From assembly GCA_031553775.1 (NCBI GenBank), contig JAVBLA010000030.1:5313-69312 (forward strand): DNA of 64,000 nucleotides. Direction: 5' to 3'. The position numbers and the translations under genes were made by a program. Of the stretch, positions 18,216 through 26,773 are shown piece by piece (the stretch's first letter is position 1; each line of letters starts with the position of its first letter). Source of the stretch: JAISFI01 sp031553775 (GTDB taxonomy: Bacteria; Bacteroidota; Bacteroidia; Bacteroidales; Azobacteroidaceae). Below the pieces are notes generated by a model. The model worked only from the letters and a program-made list of their open reading frames with translations, did no database searches and was not told the origin of the DNA.

Positions 18216-19232
18216 TCATTGATCTGTCAAAGATAAATCATACATCAATATTACATCTTCTTCATCTCCCCACGCATATATTTTATTATTTTCTTCATCA
18301 ACAGCAAAACTGGATGGAGCAACATCCAAGTAATACCTTATTTGAGGGTTTCCTTCATTGTCAAAAACCTCAATCGATTTTTTACCTGAAATTTGTTGAT
18401 CTCCTTGAGTATAAGCATTATGTAATAAATAAAATTTATTTTTTCCTGCAAAACCATCTAAATAATAAAGCTTCGAATCTGAAATGTTTTTAGGGTCTAT
18501 AAGAATCTCTGAATTCAAATTTATTGTTTTTTTTGACAAAAAATCATGTGCCATAAAATCAATTCGGTCTTGATACAAGTATGCATAAACTATAGTACTA
18601 TCAGTCGCTAACATAAATCCATTATTACTATATGCAAATTGATATTCATGGGCTTCTGTCACTTTTATTTCTTTGGAATAAATTTGTTTCTGTATTTTGA
18701 GATTATAGGATTTTAAAGATATTTGATAAGGAAAGTTCTCTACATAAAAGAGGATCGAATCATTTATTATTGTAAGATTTCTAATATCCCAAACAGCAAT
18801 ATCCTTCAAATGATACTCTTTCGGTATCCATCCTGCATTATCACGAATGTCAGCCGAAAATTCTTTTATTAAATTTGGGTTATAACCAATACCTTTTAAA
18901 TAGAAACGATTAGAATTACTGTCAACAAAAGATGGAGCCTGTAACTCTCCAGGACCTTTACCATATCGTCCAAAACTTCTTACTAATTGAAGTTGTGGCA
19001 AAGAAAATATGTGAATAAGGGAATCCGCTTTTTGAGAAATAAATACAACATGATTATCTACCACTGTGATACTTATTCTGTCAATAATTATATCGAAAGG
19101 TATCTTGGCTGCCTTTAGCTGCTTTTCACGTGGAAAGATTTTTAAATGCTCACTTTTACTATTTCCACAACCAGAAAGTAAGATAATAGAAATAAGTATA
19201 TACAAAAACATAAATACACGTGTCTTTTTCAT
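18216..19232 (-). CDS. TolB-like six-bladed propeller lipoprotein
   Basis: 338 residues with a lipoprotein signal MKKTRVFMFLYILISIILLSGC (lipobox Cys at residue 22). The body has propeller repeats including SLIHIFSLPQLQLVRSFGRYGKGPGELQAP and ends with NKIYAWGDEEDVILMYDLS. This C-terminal motif is the one preserved in the three decayed fragments at 23.1, 24.7 and 26.8 kb. It belongs to the TolB-like 6-blade group and is a different branch from the proteins at 7534 and 23282. It follows NVEALA gene 2 and precedes signal peptidase I. It is probably anchored in the outer or inner membrane facing the periplasm or surface. A role in binding the peptide is inference. Confidence 0.83.
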   Translation of the reverse strand: MKKTRVFMFLYILISIILLSGCGNSKSEHLKIFPREKQLKAAKIPFDIIIDRISITVVDNHVVFISQKADSLIHIFSLPQLQLVRSFGRYGKGPGELQAPSFVDSNSNRFYLKGIGYNPNLIKEFSADIRDNAGWIPKEYHLKDIAVWDIRNLTIINDSILFYVENFPYQISLKSYNLKIQKQIYSKEIKVTEAHEYQFAYSNNGFMLATDSTIVYAYLYQDRIDFMAHDFLSKKTINLNSEILIDPKNISDSKLYYLDGFAGKNKFYLLHNAYTQGDQQISGKKSIEVFDNEGNPQIRYYLDVAPSSFAVDEENNKIYAWGDEEDVILMYDLSLTDQ

Positions 19233-19254
19233 TTTAATTATTTTTTCACAAGAA

Positions 19255-19297
19255 ACTGTCTATAAAACAGCTATAATAGAACAATTCTATAGACAGT
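19255..19297. terminator. 10-bp inverted repeat between NVEALA gene 2 and its propeller gene
   Basis: ACTGTCTATA (19255-19264) pairs with TATAGACAGT (19288-19297), with a 23-base loop. It lies in the same relative place as the hairpin at 8654-8726, between a peptide gene and a propeller gene. The likely use is partial termination or mRNA end protection. Confidence 0.5.
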
Positions 19298-19311
19298 CTC
19301 TAATTGGTTAT

Positions 19312-19581
19312 TTAACATTTTCCATCATATGCGTGAGCATTAACGTTTTCACAGTCTGACCCGCAGTATTTAACGCTTTTTAGATATTTTTTACCAAGGG
19401 CACTATTGTAATGAACAGTCGAATAACAACCATCTTTATTGCTGCTTTCTGTAGCCAATGCTTCTATATTACCTAAAGAAACATTTGACAAAATATTGTT
19501 TTTCACATCCACCTTCACATTAAATGCAATAACAGCTGTAATAGCACAAACAATTATTACTCCAGAAATTTTCTTTTTCAT
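19312..19581 (-). CDS. NVEALA-family secreted peptide precursor 2
   Basis: 89-residue precursor. The 43-residue leader aligns without gaps to that of the first copy: basic start MKKK, hydrophobic helix (6-20), a spacer with Asp-x-Lys-Asn, then LGNIEALA. The predicted mature peptide is 46 residues starting TESSNKDGCY, with four Cys (CYST, KYC, SDC and the final Cys). Sequence after the cleavage point is unrelated to copy 1 apart from the four cysteines and the C-terminal Cys. Its upstream region shares two blocks with copy 1. The gene is followed by a hairpin, a propeller gene, lepB and the efflux genes. Function unknown. Confidence 0.82.
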   Translation of the reverse strand: MKKKISGVIIVCAITAVIAFNVKVDVKNNILSNVSLGNIEALATESSNKDGCYSTVHYNSALGKKYLKSVKYCGSDCENVNAHAYDGKC

Positions 19582-19621
19582 TCTTTTTTATTTTTAAATT
19601 TATAAACAACTATTTAGTCTG

Positions 19622-19698
19622 CCGTATCTATCTTTTCAACAGCATAAACCTTGTGGGTTTTCAAATACAAATTACTACCTTTGCCATCACCTCCTTTC
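19622..19698 (-). promoter_or_regulatory. Conserved upstream region of NVEALA gene 2
   Basis: Block B at 19622-19642 (coding strand CTGTTGAAAAGATAGATACG) is 41 bases from the start codon; block A at 19679-19698 is about 98 bases away and opens a hairpin (19690-19713). Both match the blocks upstream of NVEALA gene 1 in sequence and spacing. Confidence 0.6.
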
Positions 19699-19858
19699 CT
19701 TTAAGAAAGGGAGTCCGGGGCGAAAAAAAGACTAAAGACTAAAAACTACCAACTAAAACCTGAGAATTTGCTTCAACCATATTTCTCATTTAGTTTTACT
19801 TTTATTCAGATCTCTGATTTCGCCCCTTTTTTCCCTTTAGTTATTAATATTTTTTCGT

Positions 19859-20731
19859 TTAATTAGCCGTTCCATTGATCTTTAGTTTTAAAGGTGCATT
19901 CTCCACATTACAGAAAACATCTACTGTTTTATTGAAATAACCTTTTTCCTCCGGCTTCATTCTCAAAGTAATTTTTCCTGCCATCCCCGGTTTTACAGGC
20001 TGCTTTTCCCATTCTACGGAAGTGCAACCGCATGATACCGACACGTGACTGATAACTAATGGATGGCTACCGGTATTTTTAATATTAAAGATCGCTGATT
20101 TACTATTGCTAATGTTAATATATCCTAAGTCAATTTGCATTTTTTCAATCTCAACAGTAGTCGTCCTCTCTTCATTTTTATTTATCTTTCCGTATATTTG
20201 CTCTTTGTACAATTTCCAAATTTTAGGATTAATTACCGGATTACCAATCATCAAAACCTTATTATTCCTGTCTAGCAAAAAACACTGATAGGATTGTTTA
20301 TCAGGGAATTGGTTTATTGCATCCATTTTATTCTCTATATCAATCATCACAGGATAATTGAAATTATCCCTTTTAAATAAAAATTGCAACTCTTTTTTGT
20401 CTTTAGGTTGAAAGACGAATAAAAAGCTTAACTTATCGAAAGAAAAAAGACTATCAGCGTCTTTTATTAAGGCCTTCCATTCTAATAATCTAAGTTTGCA
20501 GGTAGTACAGCCTGAAGAATCAGTATAAAGAAGTATTTTATACTCTGAATTCAATAATGCATCACAACCAACAGAGTCTTTTTCTGCTATACAACATTGA
20601 AAACCGGAAGGGATTACAATTTCTTTTCCTACCCATTCTTTCACTATCCTCTCTGCTTCGGTTCGCTTCTCATCTTTTTTGCAAGAAAACAAACAAACTA
20701 AAAGAAACAATATATACAATTCTTTTCTCAT
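19859..20731 (-). CDS. Thioredoxin-like lipoprotein with C-terminal DUF1573 domain
   Basis: 290 residues from the ATG at 20731, chosen because it gives a lipoprotein signal MRKELYILFLLVCLFSC. The first half reads as a thioredoxin-like fold with DSSGCTTCKLRLLEWK, a CxxC pair in the redox position, followed by FSFDKLSFLFVFQP and a strand with NYPVMID. The second half is DUF1573 (IDLGYINISNSKSAIFNIKNTGSHPLVISHVSVSCGCTSVEW), an immunoglobulin-like domain frequent in Bacteroidetes surface lipoproteins. It is separated from the transglutaminase-like gene by about 100 bases. In a locus whose peptides have four cysteines, a disulfide-handling role is plausible but inferred. Confidence 0.82.
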   Translation of the reverse strand: MRKELYILFLLVCLFSCKKDEKRTEAERIVKEWVGKEIVIPSGFQCCIAEKDSVGCDALLNSEYKILLYTDSSGCTTCKLRLLEWKALIKDADSLFSFDKLSFLFVFQPKDKKELQFLFKRDNFNYPVMIDIENKMDAINQFPDKQSYQCFLLDRNNKVLMIGNPVINPKIWKLYKEQIYGKINKNEERTTTVEIEKMQIDLGYINISNSKSAIFNIKNTGSHPLVISHVSVSCGCTSVEWEKQPVKPGMAGKITLRMKPEEKGYFNKTVDVFCNVENAPLKLKINGTAN

Positions 20732-20830
20732 GAGATACACTTTATTTTTCACTTCACTTTTTGAGCAATAACACACAATTTCTTCGAAGCAAAATAAATA
20801 CTTAGATTTTGCATTCAATCACGCAGTAAC

Positions 20831-22828
20831 TCACTGCCACACCTGCCTCCCATTTTCATAAGTAAACGGACGCTCCTGCCATCCTTTAGTCTTATTATGC
20901 AATAAAAACAATGCATTTACCGGGCAATCCTCAAAACTAATAGTAAGTCCTTCCGCTTTCTTCTTCCCTAAAGAAACCCACTGATCCTTCATCCAATACA
21001 TCAATTCATATTCATCTCCCGGTTCGATACAATTGCCATCACTCCGTGGACTATATCTTATTTTACTGATATCTACAGGTTTACCGAAATCCATCCCTAC
21101 CCAGCAACCACTACCTTCTGGGGCATCGAAAAATGTAAGTATATCCCGGTCAAACACACACTCTCTTGTATAGTTCTGCCCTTTCCTGAAAGTACCCTCC
21201 GTCCCGATTATCTTGCCATAAACAGGAATCGTATCTTTTTCAAAGAATACGATTTCGGCAATATTGCAAAAAGCATCATTAGGAGAAAGATACCGCCAGT
21301 AACGATAGGATTTTGCAACAGAGTCTAAAGCAAATTCTTTGGTTTCCGTAGTAAAATCAGATACGGTATATATCGTAACTGCATCTTTGAATTGTGGATT
21401 GGCTGATGCCTGAAATTTTCCGCCGATTAAACGGGTACCGACAGCAAACGTCTCGTGAAATACCGGATATTTGCGGTATAAATGCAAGGTTTGCCTTGCA
21501 AAAGTATCCGGAACAATGGGTTTTACCTCTCCCTGAAGGGTCAAGACAAAAGGTTCGGAAACAGGCGTATTTCCGGTCGGTCCGTAATACACCGGCATAT
21601 ACAGGATATCCCGGCCCATTGCTTTGAATTCCACTTTCTTGCCGGATATCTTTCCCCAATAGATCGGCACCCATTGTTCATCGTTAAATACTGTGAGATA
21701 AGCATATTTAGAATCCTGTGGATTGTCTAACTGAAATGTCAGGTCGGAAACAGGCATGTATTCATCAGTGACATCTTTGATAAAAATATTTCTAAAAACC
21801 TGGGGGACATATTTTTCTAAAAAATTCAGTTGTTGTAATTCCCGGTTGATCGCATAGGTTTTGCGGAATGCCTTGGCCATTTTATGGTCTTTCTTATGCA
21901 GTTCTCCCACCGGAGCATTCGCACCGGGAAAAGCCACGTGCCTGCCGTTATTTTCCAACAGCACATTCCATGAATGCGACAAACTGCGGAAAGGCCAGTG
22001 AGGCGTAAAATCAGTCACCACCGGAATACCGTTGGCACGCATCATGGCAGTAGTCAGCAAACTGTATTCCGCACAGGTACCGGAAGGGATTCTTGTCAAT
22101 GTGCTCATACGGGAAACCGTCAGAGGTGTGGTCCCTGTGAGACGGGCCCTCATCATATTCATCAGTTTCCGGTTCACCGCATCACAGGCATAATAGGAAG
22201 AATGAATGAACTGAGAACAATAATTCAGACGTTCCAGTTCAATCTTACAGGAATCAGAAAGATACACCCTCCAGTTATCTAACGATTGTTTCTCATCGGC
22301 TTTATACGGCAGGATATATTCGCAAAAGTCATTGAAGTCGATATGTACTGCCCAGTCGCCCTGCTTCCAGGCTTCGAATGCCCGGTCTATATTCCCGATC
22401 AGGTAAGCGGCAGTGATTACATGAATATCGGCGACAAATTCTAATTTTTTCTTGGAGTATTCTTTTCCGAACTTATCATACAGGCTGTCTTTCCGGGCAA
22501 TATCATTTTTACAGAGGTCAAAAACAGAATCTAATTGATCATAATAGCGATTTATCAGCAGGGTGTCTTTATAGGAGTAATGACCCGGCATGTTCTCGAT
22601 CAGGAAACGGGCAGCCTCTAATTTAAGCGGATCATCTTTATAATGCGTCAGAACTTTCTCCAACTCACAACGATTCTCGCCGGCAACAATCAATGCCTGC
22701 TCTAAATAACCGGTTTCCTTTTTACAACTGATATTGAAAACTATCAAAAATACCAAAGAAAAGAGTGATAAAGTTTTTCCCGATATTTTGGAATATTCCA
22801 ATATGGTATTATCATTAAGTGCAATCAT
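20831..22828 (-). CDS. Transglutaminase-like lipoprotein with C-terminal discoidin-type domain
   Basis: 665 residues. Lipoprotein signal ends in IVFNISCKK. The central part is a transglutaminase-like cysteine peptidase core: catalytic Cys in TRIPSGTCAEYSLLTTAMMRAN and His in RSLSHSWNVLL. A beta-sandwich follows (LTFQLDNPQDSKYAYLTVF), then a discoidin/F5-8C-like part (SGCWVGMDFGKPVDISKIRYSPRSD, then an ENGRQVWQ end). This domain order is common in Bacteroides envelope proteins, where it may act on protein or peptide substrates. It lies upstream of the DUF1573 gene in the same orientation. Whether it belongs to the peptide locus is open. The third catalytic residue was not placed with confidence. 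Confidence 0.82.
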   Translation of the reverse strand: MIALNDNTILEYSKISGKTLSLFSLVFLIVFNISCKKETGYLEQALIVAGENRCELEKVLTHYKDDPLKLEAARFLIENMPGHYSYKDTLLINRYYDQLDSVFDLCKNDIARKDSLYDKFGKEYSKKKLEFVADIHVITAAYLIGNIDRAFEAWKQGDWAVHIDFNDFCEYILPYKADEKQSLDNWRVYLSDSCKIELERLNYCSQFIHSSYYACDAVNRKLMNMMRARLTGTTPLTVSRMSTLTRIPSGTCAEYSLLTTAMMRANGIPVVTDFTPHWPFRSLSHSWNVLLENNGRHVAFPGANAPVGELHKKDHKMAKAFRKTYAINRELQQLNFLEKYVPQVFRNIFIKDVTDEYMPVSDLTFQLDNPQDSKYAYLTVFNDEQWVPIYWGKISGKKVEFKAMGRDILYMPVYYGPTGNTPVSEPFVLTLQGEVKPIVPDTFARQTLHLYRKYPVFHETFAVGTRLIGGKFQASANPQFKDAVTIYTVSDFTTETKEFALDSVAKSYRYWRYLSPNDAFCNIAEIVFFEKDTIPVYGKIIGTEGTFRKGQNYTRECVFDRDILTFFDAPEGSGCWVGMDFGKPVDISKIRYSPRSDGNCIEPGDEYELMYWMKDQWVSLGKKKAEGLTISFEDCPVNALFLLHNKTKGWQERPFTYENGRQVWQ

Positions 22829-22876
22829 AAAGAGTGTGATTTTCTTTATTATTAAGCAGTTAAAATACTCTGGGCA

Positions 22877-23025
22877 AATGTATTGATTTTTTTAATATAA
22901 AAAAACAATAATTTATGCTGAAAATTTAGAAAAAAAAATACAACTAATTAATAATAAAGAGATTAAAGATTAACTTAAAATGAAAAATGGTCAATTATAG
23001 TACTTCTTTGGTAAATGAGGTCCCT
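22877..23025. repeat. Dispersed intergenic repeat, copy 1
   Basis: About 150 AT-rich bases aligning end to end with 33511-33657: a shared AAGTATTG/AATGTATTG start, an A-run, AATTTATGC/AATTATGCC, TAATAATAAA, and an end GTACTTCTTT...AATGA.GTCCCT. Both copies lie upstream of a minus-strand gene (transglutaminase here, GH127 there). No long open frame. The rest of the 22829-23281 gap holds the remnant at 23111-23223. Confidence 0.55.
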
Positions 23026-23110
23026 TTTACATTAGAACAGGTTTTTATTATTTCTTCCTAATATTTACAAATTCCATCCCTGGTGTTTTTAATTGATGCA
23101 TCTTGAATTT

Positions 23111-23223
23111 CTAAAAATACGAAATATCATAATAATAAATCTCATCCTCTACTGTTTTTGCAAATAATCTTTTCTTCATAGTTTATATTGGCATATAAAC
23201 CATAAATAACTATATAACAAAAA
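23111..23223 (-). pseudogene. Decayed propeller gene tail (remnant 1)
   Basis: Read on the minus strand, one frame gives CYIVIYGLYANINYEEK, then the frame shifts by one and continues KKRLFAKTVEDEIYYYDISYF to a stop at 23111. Both parts match the C-terminal end of TolB-like propeller proteins such as the one at 18216-19232. The middle of the C-terminal blade is missing, so this is an internally deleted leftover. Confidence 0.7.
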
Positions 23224-23281
23224 TTCAAGAACCTCTCAAAAAAAGCTGTCTAAAAAGAGTTTTCAATACTGAAGTCATCTT

Positions 23282-24490
23282 CTATATTTTTTTCAAATAC
23301 AATATGCATACGACAGCATTGTTATCTGTATTCTCTAACTCTTTAAGCAATAAGACATCCGATTTTTTCAGATGTGAATAAAAGAATTCTTTATTTTTTT
23401 CAGTCAGAGTCAAAAATAACTCATCTATAGATGCCAGTAATGAATTTTGATGAAATCCATTAATAATAAAGGGATTATAAGATATTTTTTTTTGAGCATC
23501 TGCTGCAATAAAATTGTGCGACTTATAGTCTTTTTTTGAGACCAACGAAACACAGCTTAAATTTTTCATCACATAATTAACATACAAAACGTCGTTTAAT
23601 TCAACAAATAAATACTCTCTCACTATATCGGATTCCATCTTTTGTTTGCTAAATTTCGAATCATCCAGATCTTTTGTCTGTTCAAAAAAAGTATCAATTT
23701 CTTTTGCACTATAAAATGACAAATCATATTTTGCAGTTATCTCATTATTCTGTATTTGGAAAATAGTATCACAGAGTGAATAATAGTACAAAACCATTCC
23801 ATTTTCTGTTTTCTGAAAACGAGATAAAGCATCAAGCGGTATTTCTCTGGTATTTTTAAATGGAAGGGCAGACTCTGAAGTTTCAGAATTTTCATTCGAA
23901 AAAACAAGTTGGCAAGGCGTTTCTGTTGTATATTTGTTATAAGCAAATATCATTTTGTCATTCTCATACTCAACAAAATCGGTGGGACAAGGACTTATTT
24001 TTTTCTCAGAAATAAAGTTTCCTTTCAAATCGTATTTAATTATTTTCCAGGTATGCCAATCTAATATTATGAAGTTTCCATTACTCAAATGTACCATATT
24101 AATAGATTGATATTCTCCGGGCCCTTGTCCCAAGTGATTTATTTTGTACAGAAATTTGCCATTACAATCAAATGCAAATATTGATTTTGCTTTATAATAA
24201 TCGGCAATAAAAAGGGTATCATTCACTATAAATAACTTTGATACTTTCCCTATTATAGATTCTGACAAACTTTCTAACTTAATCAATTTAATAGAATCCA
24301 CATAAGAATAGAAATCCTCATAATTGTTATTTAATAAACTAAGTTTTATAGTTTGGGGTGTACTTTTGAGATGAATAGTAGATTCATTTTTGAGGACATA
24401 TTGCATGCCTCCTCCATCTTTATTAGGGTTGGAGCAACTTATTATCACAAATTGAATTATTATCGTAAAAAAATATATTCCATTTTTCAT
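23282..24490 (-). CDS. Six-bladed beta-propeller lipoprotein
   Basis: 402 residues from the ATG at 24490, which gives a lipoprotein signal MKNGIYFFTIIIQFVIISC. The body has propeller repeats with LFIADYYKAKSIFAFDCNGKFLYKINHLGQGPGEYQSINM, and is close in layout to the protein at 7534-8628. No NVEALA gene is visible upstream; instead there are decayed propeller fragments on both sides. The gene is AT-rich and stands alone on its transcript. It may be a surviving copy of a module whose peptide gene was lost. Function unknown. Confidence 0.83.
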   Translation of the reverse strand: MKNGIYFFTIIIQFVIISCSNPNKDGGGMQYVLKNESTIHLKSTPQTIKLSLLNNNYEDFYSYVDSIKLIKLESLSESIIGKVSKLFIVNDTLFIADYYKAKSIFAFDCNGKFLYKINHLGQGPGEYQSINMVHLSNGNFIILDWHTWKIIKYDLKGNFISEKKISPCPTDFVEYENDKMIFAYNKYTTETPCQLVFSNENSETSESALPFKNTREIPLDALSRFQKTENGMVLYYYSLCDTIFQIQNNEITAKYDLSFYSAKEIDTFFEQTKDLDDSKFSKQKMESDIVREYLFVELNDVLYVNYVMKNLSCVSLVSKKDYKSHNFIAADAQKKISYNPFIINGFHQNSLLASIDELFLTLTEKNKEFFYSHLKKSDVLLLKELENTDNNAVVCILYLKKI

Positions 24491-24652
24491 TATTAAAACT
24501 ATTAATTTGTTTTTCAATAATCTAGCACCTGACAAAAAATAAAACACGGGATACATGAGTTGTAGTCTAAATTATTTTGATTCACTTCATGTGAGTGATT
24601 CTTTGTTTGTACAATTGAGCAATTTTATCAAACCTGTTAATGTTTCATGGTT

Positions 24653-24832
24653 TCAAAAATACGAAATATCAAAACAATAACCCTCATCCTCTATAGTTTT
24701 TGCAAATAATTTTTTCTGTATTTTATCTACTCTGATAAAATCAAACTTTTCCGGTAAAATGATTTTTCTCACCGGATTTCCTTCCCAGTCGGTCAGTAGT
24801 GATTCTAAACTAATAATTCCCAAGGTTGATTG
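24653..24832 (-). pseudogene. Decayed propeller gene tail (remnant 2)
   Basis: An open minus-strand frame of 59 codons without a start. It encodes LTDWEGNPVRKIILPEKF, then FIRVDKIQKKLFAKTIEDEG and CFDISYF before a TGA at 24653. This is the last blade of a TolB-like propeller protein; everything upstream is gone, replaced by the zinc-finger gene whose stop codon directly precedes it. It fills most of the gap between 24490 and 24833. Confidence 0.7.
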
Positions 24833-25611
24833 TTAAACTATTATATCTCGTTTCGTATCAATCGTCCCTCCTTCATAAGCACATACGCCCATACGAGGGG
24901 AATTAACAACAGGCATCGATGCATAGTCGGAAAAATCCTCACACTTCTTTGCATGTTTTGATGCACATTTGTCACAAAACACAGCCTCCTCTTCATACAC
25001 ACAAACCGTACATATTTGTGTTGCTGGAACTTTTCCACAAACGGAGCACATCGTTTGTAGCGGCTCATTACGAGATAATAAAACGATCTCTTTATCAGCT
25101 TTTACAGGATATTCATCTATGACGGTGACCGTTAATTCGGTCGAGCTTCCGAAATCGTACTCATATTCCAGCACCAATCCCTTGTACAATGCGTCTTTTG
25201 TCTTGCGGCTCATAGGAATTTCACCACAGGATTCTTCTATTATTTTTTCATATTTTTTTATATTACCTCGTTCTAAGTATTCGCATGCATCCATTGCGTC
25301 CCACATTCCACCCCGTTGCGCATTTTTAGGATTTCTGAAAGCGCTCATGTGTCCGCAGCATTCAAGCCAGATCTGCCTCAAAAAAGAATCGAATACTTTC
25401 ATTTTTGCATCTCCGTCTATCCATAAACTAAGGAAATAGGGAGTATTCCCCCATCTTTTATTTGTTTCTACTTTTACAAAGAAAGATGTGCCGGGGTTTC
25501 CGGCATTTATTTTCTCTCTAAAATGTGTTGACAAATGGCGGTTAATCCCTGCCTTTGCAAATGTTTTATTGCAGAAAAACATTTGCCTTCAGATTGTATT
25601 GTTTCTTGCAT
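24833..25611 (-). CDS. pRiA4b ORF-3-like zinc-binding protein with a probable frameshift
   Basis: The frame beginning at 25582 gives 249 residues starting MFFCNKTFAKAG. An upstream ATG at 25611 in another frame gives MQETIQSEGKCF and runs off after 34 codons. Joining the two at the A-run 25575-25579 (T5 on the coding strand) gives EGKCFFCNKTFAKAGINRH, a complete Cys-x2-Cys...His zinc finger; the short duplicate at 30548-30576 has six bases in this run and keeps that frame. So one base was probably lost here. Downstream, LVLEYEYDFGSSTELTV is the hallmark of the pRiA4b ORF-3 family, and the C-terminus has a cluster of CxxC pairs (CSVCGKVPATQICTVC, FCDKCASKH). Cellular role unknown. Confidence 0.65.
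25564..25591. repeat. Direct repeat, left copy
   Basis: 28 bases within the 5' end of the zinc-finger gene (TTTTATTGCAG, A5, CATTTGCCTTCA). The same sequence with A6 recurs in the same orientation at 30548-30576, so the RhuM-to-SNF2 stretch of 5 kb is bracketed by direct repeats. Confidence 0.65.
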
Positions 25612-25629
25612 GATTGCTATTTTAAAAAG

Positions 25630-26628
25630 TTACTCAATTCCTTTTATCTGTTTATCAAAATCTGAAATTATTTTTTGTATTTTGTTGAATTCATCATATT
25701 CGGATATTGCTTTTCTATCGGCTTGCAGTTTGGAGATTTTCCCTTTCCCTTCCAATACTTTGTATTCATTAAAATTGAGAAAACGATTGACACTGTCGGC
25801 CAATTGAGCCATAGTAAATGTATTTTGACGTTCTATCAGGCCTTCTATGTAGTCGAAATATCCGGTAACAGTTCGTTCTAATTTTTTGATTTCTTCTTCT
25901 TGTAAATAATTTTTGGCGATAACAACATCTGTTTTTAAGATTCTACCTTCCGGAGCATTCTTCCAGGTAGTAAGCCCCATGTTGTCCTTTGATTTATCAG
26001 CAGTTTGATATATTATTTCAGCAGCAGTTTTTCCGGTAATGGCATAGTGAAATTTATTTTGTACCATTGCATAGAACTTTCTGGTTATTTCGGAATTTCT
26101 GTCATAATCAATGCTGCATTCGGCGAAAATATCGGTTATTTGCTGGTATATACGACGTTCGCTTGCCCGGATGGAACGAATACGAAGTAATAATTCTTTG
26201 AAATAATCTTTTCCAAACAAAGTCTGTCCCTGTTTTAACCGATTATCATCTAATACAAATCCTTTGATAATGTATTCTTTCAGTACTTGTGTTGCCCAGA
26301 TGCGAAACTGGGTGGCTTTGGAGGAGTTAACCCGATAGCCTACAGAGATGATGACATCGAGGTTGTAAAATTCAACATTTCTGTTAACTTGCCGATTCCC
26401 TTCTTGTTGAACTATTCGAATTTTTCGAATAGTTCGATCTTCTTGTAACTCAAAGCTTTTGTAAATTTCTTTCAAGTGATAATTAATGGTATTCACTTCC
26501 ACACCAAATAACTCTCCCATAGATTTTTGGGTAAGCCAAATGGTTTCAGCTTCAAGATATACATCCACTCGAACATCTCCGTTGGGAGTGGTGTAGAGAA
26601 TAATTTTGTTGTTAGACTTCTGGTTCAT
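25630..26628 (-). CDS. RhuM-family protein
   Basis: 332 residues of the virulence RhuM family (Pfam PF13310): N-terminal winged-helix-like part with YLEAETIWLTQKSMGELFGVE and INYHLKEIYKSFEL, then NVEFYNLDVIISVGYRVNSSKATQFRIWATQVLKEYIIKGF, the most conserved block, then a helical C-terminal part. Length is normal. RhuM genes usually travel with islands and restriction or defence genes. Their biochemical activity is not established; DNA binding is suggested by the N-terminal domain. It lies just upstream of the zinc-finger gene on the same strand. The gap to the next gene (26629-27012) holds only remnant 3 and a promoter. Confidence 0.92.
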   Translation of the reverse strand: MNQKSNNKIILYTTPNGDVRVDVYLEAETIWLTQKSMGELFGVEVNTINYHLKEIYKSFELQEDRTIRKIRIVQQEGNRQVNRNVEFYNLDVIISVGYRVNSSKATQFRIWATQVLKEYIIKGFVLDDNRLKQGQTLFGKDYFKELLLRIRSIRASERRIYQQITDIFAECSIDYDRNSEITRKFYAMVQNKFHYAITGKTAAEIIYQTADKSKDNMGLTTWKNAPEGRILKTDVVIAKNYLQEEEIKKLERTVTGYFDYIEGLIERQNTFTMAQLADSVNRFLNFNEYKVLEGKGKISKLQADRKAISEYDEFNKIQKIISDFDKQIKGIE

Positions 26629-26773
26629 TATAAGTAACGCGAATTAAGGGTTGAAAACAACATAAAAAAGTGCTGATAATCAGAAAATAGCTCATTGAAA
26701 ATTTTTATATAACCTTAAAAATCAGTAAATTAGAAGATGTTTACAAAGCACCTCAAACCTATGATTTCCACGG

